Assembly (NCBI RefSeq): GCF_901482605.1
Contig: NZ_LR590481.1
Span: forward strand, 1,984,001 to 2,048,000
Reading direction: 5' to 3'
Length of the DNA stretch: 64,000 nucleotides
From: Hathewaya histolytica
GTDB taxonomy: Bacteria; Bacillota; Clostridia; Clostridiales; Clostridiaceae
Part shown: positions 35,547 to 44,606 of the stretch, piece by piece
Position numbering within the stretch: position 1 is the first letter of the stretch
Layout: each line of letters opens with the position of its first letter
Position numbers and translations under genes: made by a program
The notes under the pieces: generated by a model
Databases searched by the model: none
What the model saw: only the letters and a program-made list of their open reading frames with translations
Told to the model about the DNA's origin: nothing

Positions 35547-36239
35547 TAAATACTCCCCCCTAAAATATAATATAAGTTATTAGTTTATTTTAATTATTAA
35601 TTAAACTCTATTATTTTAATTAATAATTTAAATCTTTTGTAAATATAATGAAAACGTATTCTAGTTTTATAAAAAATTATACTTAAAAGTTATTATTATG
35701 AAATTATATTAAATTATGATTAATATTATGATTCAACTTACTAAAACTAGTCTAAACCTTTTTATACTTTTTGAATATTTTCTAAAATAAGAAATTTAGA
35801 AATTCATTAATTTCAAATTTCACACATTATATATTTTTAATATAATGAAATTTCAGACATAAAAAGTTATAACATACCTTCTTACATATTTTATTAAATG
35901 CAAATGTTATTTTACAATTGATACTAATACTTAGTTTTATTCTTTTATTAATTATAATATAATAAATTATATTATTTGTACATGAAAATTTAAAAGATTT
36001 TTAATTTAATTATGATATAAGCATTTAATTATTTTAATTTTGAGAAAATTCTCAAAAGGTTAGTTAAATAAATTATTATTAATATTATACACACTTTTAC
36101 ACAGAACACATATATCCAAACAAGTACGAAATATAGAGTTATATTTAACTATTCGTAGATATATATATATTAACCTTATAAAAACGTATTTATCCAAGAT
36201 TTATGGCATTAAATCAAAAAAAATGGGGTTTCCCCCATT
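35547..36239 (-). other. Intergenic region between the two opp loci
   Basis: About 690 bases of extremely AT-rich DNA upstream of oppB1. It holds the oppF2 terminator at its far end, a CodY-like box (36036-36050), an inverted repeat at 35815-35853, and possible -10 elements on the minus strand (TATAAT at 35676-35681 and 35826-35831) without clear -35 partners. I see no supported gene or known RNA class. Confidence 0.5.
36036..36050. promoter_or_regulatory. CodY-like operator upstream of oppB1
   Basis: AATTTTGAGAAAATT matches the CodY consensus AATTTTCWGAAAATT at 14 of 15 positions and lies within a larger palindrome (36038-36057). CodY represses peptide transport genes in several Firmicutes when branched-chain amino acids and GTP are high. 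It is about 490 bases upstream of oppB1, so the promoter would have to be distant. Binding is inferred from sequence only. Confidence 0.45.
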
Positions 36240-36241
36240 TT
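36220..36241 (-). terminator. Terminator of the oppA4-B2-C2-D2-F2 operon
   Basis: AAAATGGGG / CCCCATTTT arms (36220-36228, 36233-36241) followed by eight T on the minus strand. The ascending arm starts inside the oppF2 stop codon. Confidence 0.9.
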
Positions 36242-37193
36242 AATATAGATGACACGCAACTAAATGATCTTTTTTAACTTCTTTTAGCTCAGGTGTCTTT
36301 TCAAAACATTCTTTTTTTGCATATTTACATCTTCCTGCAAATCTACAACCTTCTCCAGGATTTATAGGACTTGGTACTTCTCCCTCAAGTGGGATCCTTT
36401 CCTTAGTCCTTTCTATTTCTGGATCAGGAATTGGTATTGCAGATAACAATGCTTTAGTATATGGATGCAATGGCTCTGCATAAAGCTCTTCACTTCCTGC
36501 AAGTTCTACTAAATGTCCAACATACATAACTCCAACTCTATCAGATATATGCTTTACCATTGAAAGATCATGCGCTATAAACAGGTATGTTAAACCTAAC
36601 TCTTTTTGTAGTTTTATTAATAGGTTAACAACTTGTGCTTGTATAGAAACGTCTAATGCCGATATAGGCTCATCACAAACTATAAATTCTGGTTCTATTG
36701 CTAAAGCCCTTGCTATACCTATTCTTTGTCTTTGTCCTCCAGAGAATTCATGTGGAAATCTTGATGCGTGTTCTTTATTTAATCCTACTAAGTTTAACAG
36801 GTGATATATTCTATTTGTTCTTTCTTGCCCTTTATAAAGGTTATGAATATCTATTCCCTCACCTATTATGTCTCCTACAGTCATTCTTGGGTTTAATGAA
36901 GCATATGGGTCTTGGAATATTATTTGTGCTCTTCTTGTAAACTCTTTCTTTTCTTTCTTGTTTAGCTTATGAACGTCTACTCCATCAAATAATACTTCTC
37001 CCTCTGTGGCATTATATAATCCCATAACTGTTCTTCCGCATGTTGTCTTACCACAACCTGATTCTCCAACCAAACCTAAAGTTTCACCTTTTCTAATGTT
37101 AAAACTTACTCCGTCCACAGCTTTTAAAATAGATTTAGGTCCAACCTTAAAATGCTTTTTTAAGTTATTAACAACAATAAGGTTATTATCCAT
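36240..37193 (-). CDS. oppF: Oligopeptide ABC transporter ATPase OppF (copy 2)
   Basis: 317-residue ATPase with the same intact Walker, signature and C-terminal Cys motifs as copy 1. Differences from copy 1 are confined to the first few residues and scattered substitutions toward the C-terminus (for example AIPIPDPEIERTKE versus AIPIPDPGIERAKE). It is the last gene of the second opp operon, separated by 2 bases from oppD2, and its stop codon is merged with the terminator. Confidence 0.95.
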   Translation of the reverse strand: MDNNLIVVNNLKKHFKVGPKSILKAVDGVSFNIRKGETLGLVGESGCGKTTCGRTVMGLYNATEGEVLFDGVDVHKLNKKEKKEFTRRAQIIFQDPYASLNPRMTVGDIIGEGIDIHNLYKGQERTNRIYHLLNLVGLNKEHASRFPHEFSGGQRQRIGIARALAIEPEFIVCDEPISALDVSIQAQVVNLLIKLQKELGLTYLFIAHDLSMVKHISDRVGVMYVGHLVELAGSEELYAEPLHPYTKALLSAIPIPDPEIERTKERIPLEGEVPSPINPGEGCRFAGRCKYAKKECFEKTPELKEVKKDHLVACHLY

Positions 37194-37195
37194 TT

Positions 37196-38218
37196 CTATT
37201 CCCTCCTTTCCTTAATTACCTTTGGCACATCCACTTTTGGTGCATATGGATGCTGTAGCCAGCAAGATGCCTCATGAGTATCTGATAACTTTGTAGTATC
37301 TGGCATAGCTTGTTTGCAGATATCCATACAATAATCGCACCTGTCTGCAAAAGGACATCCAACAGGAGGTTTAATTAAATCTGGTGGTGTTCCCCCTAAA
37401 GCATATAATTTTTCTTTATTACCAGTCTCTAGTCTAGGAACTGATTGAAGTAAGGCCCAAGTATATGGATGCTTAGGATTATAGAATATTTCATCCGTAG
37501 TTCCTCTTTCTATAACTTGCCCTGCATACATAACTTGAATTTTATGAGCTACATCTGCAACAACCCCTAGATCATGTGTTACTAATATTACAGCAGTTCC
37601 AAGCTTTTTTTGAAGATCTCCAATAAGATCCATAATCTGTGCTTGTATAGTAACATCTAGTGCTGTAGTTGGTTCATCTGCTATTAATATCTTAGGATTA
37701 CATGCTAGAGCTATTGCTATCATAGCCCTTTGTCTCATACCACCTGAGAATTCATGAGGGTATTGTTTAGCTCTCTTGTCAGCATTAGGAAGACCTACTA
37801 AGGTTAACATCTTAATAGCTTCTTCTAAAGCTTCTTTTTTCTTCATTCCTCTATGGATAATAAGACTTTCAGCAATTTGCTTACCAACTGTCATAGTAGG
37901 ATTTAATGAAGTCATTGGATCTTGAAATATCATAGATATTTCTGATCCCCTTAAATTACGTAATTCATTTTTACTCATGTCCAAAATATTTTTTCCTTCA
38001 AATAATATTTTAGATCCTTTTTTTATCTCTCCTGGAGGTTCTGGAATAAGCCTCATAATTGCTTTAGATGTTACTGTTTTACCACACCCTGACTCACCTA
38101 CCACAGCCAAAGTTTCACCTTTATTTAATTCAAAACTTACACCTCTAACGGATTTAACTTCTCCAGCATAAGTATGAAAAGATACTTCTAAGTCTTTAAC
38201 TTCTAATATTTTATTCAT
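37196..38218 (-). CDS. oppD: Oligopeptide ABC transporter ATPase OppD (copy 2)
   Basis: 340-residue ATPase, Walker A GESGCGKTV, signature SGGMRQR, Walker B ILIADEPTTALD, and GCPFADRCDYCMDIC near the C-terminus. Two ATGs are possible (38227 and 38218); the GGAAGG site is 9 bases from the second and touches the first, so 38218 is preferred. From about residue 95 to 285 it is almost identical to OppD1, but the N-terminal ~90 and the last ~45 residues are clearly diverged. Confidence 0.94.
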   Translation of the reverse strand: MNKILEVKDLEVSFHTYAGEVKSVRGVSFELNKGETLAVVGESGCGKTVTSKAIMRLIPEPPGEIKKGSKILFEGKNILDMSKNELRNLRGSEISMIFQDPMTSLNPTMTVGKQIAESLIIHRGMKKKEALEEAIKMLTLVGLPNADKRAKQYPHEFSGGMRQRAMIAIALACNPKILIADEPTTALDVTIQAQIMDLIGDLQKKLGTAVILVTHDLGVVADVAHKIQVMYAGQVIERGTTDEIFYNPKHPYTWALLQSVPRLETGNKEKLYALGGTPPDLIKPPVGCPFADRCDYCMDICKQAMPDTTKLSDTHEASCWLQHPYAPKVDVPKVIKERRE

Positions 38219-38232
38219 TTTCCTCATCCTTC

Positions 38233-39171
38233 CTACTGACGTAATTTGGGATCTAGAGCATCCCTTAATCCATCACCAAGCAATTGAAAAGATAGCATAG
38301 TTAAACTTATCATTAGTGATGGGAATAGTAATTGATAAGGATAAAACATCATATTAGGCTGTGCTGTTGCTGCTAATGCTCCCCAACTTGTTTTAGGAGA
38401 TTGTATTCCTAGTCCTATAAAACTCAAGAAAGCTTCTCCAAAGATAAATGATGGAATATCAAAAGTAATAGAAACTATCATTATACCTAAAGTATTTGGA
38501 AGTAAGTGTTTTTTTATTACCCTAGCTGAATTAGCACCTAAGGCTGTAGCTGCTAATACATACTCCTGTTCTTTAACCTGTAAAACTTGCCCTCTTACAA
38601 GCCTTGCCATTCCACACCATCCAGTAACAGTCATTGCTAATATTAAAGAAAACATACCTTTACCAAATATAAGGGATACAAGTATTACAACTATTAAATA
38701 TGGAATACTGATAAGTATTTCAACAATTCTCATCATTATATCATCTACAGTACCACCAAAATACCCTGAAATACCACCATATATTGCACCTATTACAGTA
38801 TCAATAATAGCTCCTATAATTCCTATTATTATAGAAACTCTTCCACCTCTCCATACCCTTGAAAACAAATCTCTTCCTAAATTGTCTGTCCCAAACCAAT
38901 TTTGAGATGATGGTGACATATTTATCAATTCATTATTTGTCTGTGCAAAATTTTTTCCTGATATAGTTGGACCTATTATAGTCATAATTGTAATTATAGC
39001 TAAAACTATTAAAGCTAATATAGCAATCTTATTTTGCTTTAACCTTCTCCATGCATCTTGCCAGTATGTCATACTTGGTCTTAATATTTTTTCTGAATAT
39101 CTCTCATCTTTTTCTATAAACTTAAATTTTTCTTTAGTTATATCTATTTTATTTTTTGTTATTTCACTCAT
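38233..39171 (-). CDS. oppC: Oligopeptide ABC transporter permease OppC (copy 2)
   Basis: 312-residue permease with WRRLKQNK before the first span, GTDNLGRDLFSRVWRGGRVS, the EAA motif AATALGANSARVIKKHLLPN and the GDGLRDALDPKLRQ end. An in-frame ATG at 39189 overlaps the oppB2 stop, but the GGGGAGG site is placed for ATG at 39171. It is much less similar to OppC1 than the ATPase copies are to each other. Confidence 0.94.
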   Translation of the reverse strand: MSEITKNKIDITKEKFKFIEKDERYSEKILRPSMTYWQDAWRRLKQNKIAILALIVLAIITIMTIIGPTISGKNFAQTNNELINMSPSSQNWFGTDNLGRDLFSRVWRGGRVSIIIGIIGAIIDTVIGAIYGGISGYFGGTVDDIMMRIVEILISIPYLIVVILVSLIFGKGMFSLILAMTVTGWCGMARLVRGQVLQVKEQEYVLAATALGANSARVIKKHLLPNTLGIMIVSITFDIPSFIFGEAFLSFIGLGIQSPKTSWGALAATAQPNMMFYPYQLLFPSLMISLTMLSFQLLGDGLRDALDPKLRQ

Positions 39172-39188
39172 GAAAGAACCTCCCCTCA

Positions 39189-40124
39189 TTATTTTGAACT
39201 TGATGATAATCTAATCCTTGGATCAACTAAGCCATATACTATATCAACAACTACTAAAGCTATTATATAGAGAGATGACATAAATATGGTTTGTCCCATT
39301 ATCATCGTAAAGTCTCTATCATTAACTGAGGATACAAAGTATTGACCTAGACCTGGTATAGAAAAAATACTTTCTATAACAAATGAACCTATAAAAATCA
39401 TAGCAATTTGAGGTCCTAATATAGTTATTGCTGGAAGTATTGCATTTCTAATAACATGCTTTACGATTAAAGATATTTTTGATACACCTTTCGCTTCAGC
39501 TGTTATAATATAATCCTGCCCTAAAACATCTAGACAGTTAGCTCTCATATATCTAGCATAAGTTGCTATAGAACCAAAACTCATAGCTATTGTTGGTAAA
39601 ATAGTGTGTTTAATTTCTCCCCAACCTGTACTTGGTAGTATCATAAATTTAACCGTGAAAAAATATTGTAACAATGCCGCTAGGACAAAACTTGGTATAG
39701 AAATACCTAATATAGCTAGAAACATTACTACATAATCTGGAACCTTGTTCCTATTAAATGCAGCGATTATACCTAAAGTTACTCCAATAACAAATCCCAT
39801 TAAAATAGCTTGGATACCTATCCTTCCAGATATAGGTGCATAATTTTTTATTGTCTCACCTACAGATCTTCCTGGATAAGTTAAGGATTCACCCAAATCT
39901 CCATGTAAAACTAAATTTTTCATAAATATTCCATATTGAGTTGCAACAGGTTTATCTAGTCCATACTTTGCATAGTAATTTGCTTTTATTTGTGGAGGTA
40001 AATTTCTTGCAAGGCTTGCAAGAGGATCTCCAGGAACTGCATGTATTAAGAAAAAGGTTATAGTTATAGTAATATATAGCGTTAAAATCATATATCCTAA
40101 TCTTTTAAGAATAAATTTACCCAA
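39189..40124 (-). CDS. oppB: Oligopeptide ABC transporter permease OppB (copy 2)
   Basis: 311-residue permease; N-terminal FILKRLGYMILTLYI span, HAVPGDPLASLARN segment, EAA motif TAEAKGVSKISLIVKHVIRN. It follows oppA4 after a 60-base gap that contains a perfect 14-bp hairpin, likely lowering permease expression relative to the binding protein. Confidence 0.95.
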   Translation of the reverse strand: MGKFILKRLGYMILTLYITITITFFLIHAVPGDPLASLARNLPPQIKANYYAKYGLDKPVATQYGIFMKNLVLHGDLGESLTYPGRSVGETIKNYAPISGRIGIQAILMGFVIGVTLGIIAAFNRNKVPDYVVMFLAILGISIPSFVLAALLQYFFTVKFMILPSTGWGEIKHTILPTIAMSFGSIATYARYMRANCLDVLGQDYIITAEAKGVSKISLIVKHVIRNAILPAITILGPQIAMIFIGSFVIESIFSIPGLGQYFVSSVNDRDFTMIMGQTIFMSSLYIIALVVVDIVYGLVDPRIRLSSSSK

Positions 40125-40147
40125 TTTTACACCCCTCCATTTTATCT

Positions 40148-40178
40148 AAAACAGCAGTATCAAAGATACTGCTGTTTT
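40148..40178 (-). terminator. Intra-operon hairpin between oppA4 and oppB2
   Basis: Perfect 14-base arms (40148-40161, 40165-40178) with an AAA loop, followed by TAG rather than a long U tract beyond the arm. It is best read as a partial terminator or mRNA stabiliser that favours oppA4. Confidence 0.65.
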
Positions 40179-40184
40179 AATTTT

Positions 40185-41861
40185 CTATCTTCCTTTAGTA
40201 TAGGCGTATTTGAATTCTACAGTACCAAATAAAGGAACCATTATATTTTTAGCATATTTTCTTGCGTAAGTTTGTCTCATTCTATATATAGAAGGAGATA
40301 CAACAGCTTCATCATATAAAAGAATATTCTCAGCTTCTTTAAATGCCTCGACTCTTGTTTTCTTATCTACAGTACTTCCTGCTTTATTTATAAGTTCGTC
40401 ATACTTCTTATTTGACCATCCTGTTGATACTACCCCAGCACTTGAAGTAAACATATCAAAGAAAGTCATAGGATCGTTATAATCTCCAGTCCAACCCATA
40501 CCAGCTAATTGATAGTTGTTTTCGTCAGTTCTTTTTTGGAATATTGGCCACTCAACATATTCTACTTTTGGATTTACACCTAATACTCTTTTAAAGTTTT
40601 GTTGTTCAAATTCTGCAAATTCTTTAGCTCTAGCATCTGTTCCTGATTGAAGAATTGTTAAATCCATTTTTGCAGGATCTTGATCTGCACCAATTTCTTT
40701 TAATCCTTCTACTAATAAAGCTTTAGGATCTTTGTTTTCTTCCTTTAATTTCTTTATAGGATCATTAGTAACTATATTTCTAAATTCTTCACCTTCTATT
40801 TGAACTTGAGGTGGACACCAAGCATAAGCAGGTGTAGCTAAGCCTCTAAATAAAGTTTTAGCTTGCCCTTCTCTATCTTCTGCTAAAATAAACGCTTTTC
40901 TAATTTTAGCATTTTTAAAGTACTTATCCTTTTGATTGAAGAACTTATAAACCGTAGCTCCATCATATCCTTTAATTACATCAAATTTTCCTGTATCATT
41001 AAACTTCTTAACCCAGTCTGGGTGAGTAACTGCACCCATATCTAATGAACCATTAAATAACTCACTCATTCTTGATGGTTCTTGAGCTATAATTTTCATA
41101 GTAACTTTTTCAAGTTTAACAGATTTAGAATCCCAATATTCTTTGTTTTTAGTAAGTTCTACCTTATTATTATGAGTCCAATTTGAAATTACAAACGGTC
41201 CTGAGAAAACCATAGTATCTTTTTCTGTTCCGTATCTATCTCCAGACTTCTCTATTATATCTTGTCTTTGAGGATGCATAACTTTAAAGTAAGTTAAGTC
41301 CAAGAAATATGCACAAGGTGATTCTAAAGTAAATTTTATAGTTTTATCATCTACTGCTTTTACTCCTAGCTCCTCATTTTTTACTTTCCCCTTGTTAAAC
41401 TTTTCAGCATTCTTAATTGGATATAATAGGAACGCATAAGGTGAACCTGTTTTTTGTTCTAAAGTTCTTGTAATACCATAAACATAATCTTTTGCTGTTA
41501 CAGGTTTACCATCACTCCACTTATTATCTCTTAAATAGAATGTCCATTCAGTACCCTTTTCATTCTTTTCCCATTTTTCTGCTCCAGCAGGTTTTACTAC
41601 ATCTTTACCATTTTCTTGTTCAACTCTTGTTAAACCTTCCATTACTTCATTTAGAACTTGAGATGAATAACTATCAGAAGCTTTAGATGCATCGAGTGAT
41701 TTAGGTTCAGCTCCTAAAACTACATTTAAATATTGTTCTTTATCCATTTCTCCTTGTTGGGCTGTATTTTCAGAGCCTTTACTTCCGCCACATCCTGCTA
41801 AGACTGCAGATGCTAATAATGATACGGAAACAACAGCTGATAATAACCTTTTACTCTTCAT
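40185..41861 (-). CDS. oppA: Oligopeptide ABC transporter substrate-binding lipoprotein (copy 4)
   Basis: 558-residue family 5 solute-binding lipoprotein; lipobox LAGC (Cys 24), NKWSDGKPVTAKDYVYGI motif (about 110-127). It is clearly more distant from copies 1-3 than they are from each other, for instance in the C-terminus (FGTVEFKYAYTKGR). It heads oppA4-B2-C2-D2-F2. The promoter side carries phased 10-bp repeats (41917-41955). Confidence 0.94.
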   Translation of the reverse strand: MKSKRLLSAVVSVSLLASAVLAGCGGSKGSENTAQQGEMDKEQYLNVVLGAEPKSLDASKASDSYSSQVLNEVMEGLTRVEQENGKDVVKPAGAEKWEKNEKGTEWTFYLRDNKWSDGKPVTAKDYVYGITRTLEQKTGSPYAFLLYPIKNAEKFNKGKVKNEELGVKAVDDKTIKFTLESPCAYFLDLTYFKVMHPQRQDIIEKSGDRYGTEKDTMVFSGPFVISNWTHNNKVELTKNKEYWDSKSVKLEKVTMKIIAQEPSRMSELFNGSLDMGAVTHPDWVKKFNDTGKFDVIKGYDGATVYKFFNQKDKYFKNAKIRKAFILAEDREGQAKTLFRGLATPAYAWCPPQVQIEGEEFRNIVTNDPIKKLKEENKDPKALLVEGLKEIGADQDPAKMDLTILQSGTDARAKEFAEFEQQNFKRVLGVNPKVEYVEWPIFQKRTDENNYQLAGMGWTGDYNDPMTFFDMFTSSAGVVSTGWSNKKYDELINKAGSTVDKKTRVEAFKEAENILLYDEAVVSPSIYRMRQTYARKYAKNIMVPLFGTVEFKYAYTKGR

Positions 41862-41916
41862 TTTATTTCCCCCTCATCAAAATCTATATTTTATATATTA
41901 CCTTACAACTTCTTAA

Positions 41917-41955
41917 TTACGACATTTTAAGACACATTAAGACATATTAAGTATA
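41917..41955 (-). repeat. Four 10-bp-phased direct repeats upstream of oppA4
   Basis: On the minus strand TGTCTTAA occurs twice in exact 10-base phase (41944-41937 and 41934-41927), followed by TGTCGTAA one period later and preceded by a related ACTTAA unit. Repeats one helical turn apart are typical of response-regulator or other activator binding sites. They lie 55-95 bases upstream of the oppA4 start codon. Confidence 0.55.
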
Positions 41956-42559
41956 TTTTAAAATAGGTACGTTTTTAAATTTAAGAATCTTTTTATGAAA
42001 ATTAAAATATTTATTACATTCATTATTAACCATTTACAAAACTTTTCTTAGGATATCCTTTGTTTTAACACTTTAGTAACACTCTTTAAATTGCAATTTA
42101 ATTTATGTGTTAATTTAGTTTTCTAAAAACTCACATGTAAAAGTATTATTAATAATATATCACCTCAAATTTTCTTTGTCAATTTATTTTTTTATTTTTT
42201 AAATCATATTAAACTTAGAATTTAGTGTATGCATTTATTTTATTATGCTTTTTCTTATAATTACTCTGCTTTTATAAAGTTATCACATTACATTGAATAA
42301 ATATTCAGTTTTTTTATAATTTTTTGCATATTGAATAGCATATTTGTATGCACTTATTATTTTGCAAGCTTAAATTTATTATTTATATCCACTGATATAA
42401 GTAGATTTATAAAATTTATTATAGAAAACAATTTCTATATATCATTTTTTAATATTAAATATTTTTTCATAATATTCTTTATTATACATATATTATTTTT
42501 TTATAAAATGTTAGATATAACCTAATTTAAATTCATTTATGAATTTTCAAGGATATGTA

Positions 42560-42592
42560 ACTTGCATTTTTCTGCAAGTGTTATATTTTTTT
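42560..42592 (+). terminator. Terminator-like hairpin in the asd leader
   Basis: ACTTGCA / TGCAAGT arms (42560-42566, 42573-42579) with a 6-base loop, then GTTATATTTTTTT. It faces asd and lies about 110 bases before its start, so it is either an attenuator or the end of an unseen short transcript. Confidence 0.65.
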
Positions 42593-42700
42593 CTATCAAG
42601 CAGTAGATTTTATACATATAATATTCTTATATAGAAAACTATATAAATTTTATATGTTAAGTTATATAATATAACTAAGAAATAATTTAGGAGGGATTTT

Positions 42701-43696
42701 ATGAATCTTAACGTAGCAGTTGTTGGTGCAACAGGTATGGTTGGAAGACAAATTACTAATATATTAGAAGAAAGAAACTTCCCTATAGAAAATATATATT
42801 TTTATTCTTCTAAAACATCTGCTGGTACAACTATGAAATTTAGTGGAAAAGAAGTTTTAGTTGAAGAATTAACTGAAGATAATGTTAAAGATAAAAAAAT
42901 TCATATTGCTTTATTCTCTGCTGGAGGTTCTACCTCTTTAGAGTTTGCTCCAATCTTCACTAAATATGGTACTGTGGTTGTAGATAATAGTAGTGCTTGG
43001 AGAATGAATCCTGAAGTACCATTAATAGTACCAGAAGTTAACCCTGAAGATATCAGCTGGCATAAAGGTATTATTGCTAATCCTAACTGCTCTACAATAC
43101 AAGCTATGGTGGCCTTAAAACCAGTTCATGATAAATACGGAATAAATAGAATAGTATACTCCACATATCAAGCTGTATCTGGTGCAGGAGTTGCTGGAGA
43201 AAATGACTTGATAAATGGTTATAAGGGAGAAGAACCTAAAAAATTCCCTTACGCTATAGCTGGTAATATGTTACCTCAAATCGATGTATTCATGGATAAT
43301 GGATATACAAAAGAAGAAATGAAAATGATTGAAGAAAGTAAAAAAATACTTCATGATTCAAATTTAAAAATCACAGCTACCACAGTAAGAGTTCCTGTAG
43401 TACATGGTCATAGTGAGAGCATAAATGTAGAACTTAAATCTAGTTTTGATTTAAATGAAGTTTTCGAATTATTTAAAAATGCTGAAGGTGTAGTCCTACA
43501 GGATGATATAAAAAATTTAATCTACCCAATGCCAATTGTAGCTGCAGGTACCGACCCTGTATACGTAGGTAGAATTAGAAGAGATTTTAGCTTAGAAAAT
43601 GGTCTTAACTTATGGGTTGTTGCAGATAATATAAGAAAAGGTGCAGCATTAAATACAATACAAATAGCTGAATTATTAATTCCTACTATTAAATAG
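42701..43696 (+). CDS. asd: Aspartate-semialdehyde dehydrogenase
   Basis: Reduces aspartyl-phosphate to aspartate semialdehyde with NADPH, the branch point to lysine/diaminopimelate, threonine and methionine. The N-terminal NADP fold starts VAVVGATGMVGRQ; the active-site Cys is in ANPNCSTIQ (about 130) and the catalytic His in RVPVVHGHS. At 331 residues length is normal. The ribosome binding site is AGGAGGG. First gene of asd-dapA-dapB. Confidence 0.97.
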   Translation: MNLNVAVVGATGMVGRQITNILEERNFPIENIYFYSSKTSAGTTMKFSGKEVLVEELTEDNVKDKKIHIALFSAGGSTSLEFAPIFTKYGTVVVDNSSAWRMNPEVPLIVPEVNPEDISWHKGIIANPNCSTIQAMVALKPVHDKYGINRIVYSTYQAVSGAGVAGENDLINGYKGEEPKKFPYAIAGNMLPQIDVFMDNGYTKEEMKMIEESKKILHDSNLKITATTVRVPVVHGHSESINVELKSSFDLNEVFELFKNAEGVVLQDDIKNLIYPMPIVAAGTDPVYVGRIRRDFSLENGLNLWVVADNIRKGAALNTIQIAELLIPTIK

Positions 43697-43714
43697 AAAA
43701 AGGAGTCGAAATTT

Positions 43715-44596
43715 ATGTCATTATTTAAAGGTTCAGGAGTTGCATTAATAACTCCATTTAATAAGCAAGGCGTAGATTACGGAAAGTTGAAGGAACTAGT
43801 AGAGCTACATTTAAATTCTTCTACAGATGCGATAATAGTATGTGGTACAACTGGTGAAGCTTCAACAATGACTGAAACTGAGAAAAAAGATACTATAAAA
43901 TTTGTAGTAGATTTAGTAAATAAAAGAATTCCTGTCATAGCCGGAACAGGTACAAATAACACAGTTACTTCTATAGAAATGAGTAAATGGGCTGAAAGTA
44001 TTGGTATAGATGGATTACTTGTTATAACACCATACTATAATAAAACTACTCAAAAAGGTTTAATAGAACATTTTAAAGCCATAGATAGAGCTGTAAATAC
44101 TCCAATTATTCTTTATAATGTCCCTGGAAGAACTGGTATGAATATACTTCCTGAAACTATTTTAACTTTATGTACTGAATGCAAGAATATAACTTCTATT
44201 AAGGAAGCTAGTGGAGATATTAGCCAAGTAGCAAAGATAAAAGCTCTTTGCAAAGATAAGATTGATATCTACTCTGGAAATGATGACCAAATAATACCAG
44301 TACTATCTCTTGGAGGTATAGGTGTTATTTCCGTACTTGCTAACGTAATTCCTAAAGAAGTGCATGATATGGTAATAAACTATCTTAAGGGAGATACTGA
44401 AAATGCATTAAAATTACAGTTAGATTATTTAGCATTAACTAATTCTCTTTTCATTGAAACTAACCCAATTCCGGTTAAAGCTGCCCTAAATCTTATGAAT
44501 AAAGGTGTAGGAGCTTTAAGACTTCCTTTATGCGAAATGGAAGATAAAAACTTAAAAGTCTTAAGAAAAGAATTGGAAAACTGTAACTTAATTTAG
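43715..44596 (+). CDS. dapA: 4-hydroxy-tetrahydrodipicolinate synthase
   Basis: Condenses pyruvate with aspartate semialdehyde, first committed step of lysine and diaminopimelate synthesis (and of dipicolinate for spores). TIM barrel of 293 residues with [12 protein letters not shown] (pyruvate-binding Thr pair, about 40-51), YNVPGRTG with the catalytic Tyr, and IKEASGD with the Schiff-base Lys. It lies 18 bases after asd with its own AAGGAG site. Confidence 0.97.
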   Translation: MSLFKGSGVALITPFNKQGVDYGKLKELVELHLNSSTDAIIVCGTTGEASTMTETEKKDTIKFVVDLVNKRIPVIAGTGTNNTVTSIEMSKWAESIGIDGLLVITPYYNKTTQKGLIEHFKAIDRAVNTPIILYNVPGRTGMNILPETILTLCTECKNITSIKEASGDISQVAKIKALCKDKIDIYSGNDDQIIPVLSLGGIGVISVLANVIPKEVHDMVINYLKGDTENALKLQLDYLALTNSLFIETNPIPVKAALNLMNKGVGALRLPLCEMEDKNLKVLRKELENCNLI

Positions 44597-44606
44597 GAGG
44601 GAAATA

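Larger units (their letters stand above)
41862..42700. other. Divergent intergenic region between oppA4 and asd
   Basis: About 840 bases of AT-rich DNA. It contains the phased repeats near oppA4, a 12/15 CodY-like match at 41989-42003, a plus-strand terminator-like hairpin at 42560-42592 and possible -10 elements for asd (TATAAT at 42617-42622 and 42665-42670). I searched by eye for a lysine riboswitch or T-box ahead of asd and found neither. Confidence 0.5.

Noticed and set aside
36698-36940. Matching antisense open frames in both oppF copies (also 32105-32347)
   Set aside because: Their shared presence simply reflects the near-identity of oppF1 and oppF2; no ribosome binding site or independent conservation.
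41989-42003. CodY box upstream of oppA4 (12/15 match) and another at 27745-27759
   Set aside because: Three mismatches in very AT-rich DNA are expected by chance; mentioned only in the intergenic notes.
42331-42525. 64-codon hydrophobic open frame upstream of asd
   Set aside because: It would start with TTG and has no ribosome binding site; its Phe/Ile/Tyr-rich composition is what very AT-rich non-coding DNA gives by chance.
42530-42700. Lysine riboswitch ahead of asd
   Set aside because: No L-box core sequence is visible in the region; only a simple hairpin with T run is present.
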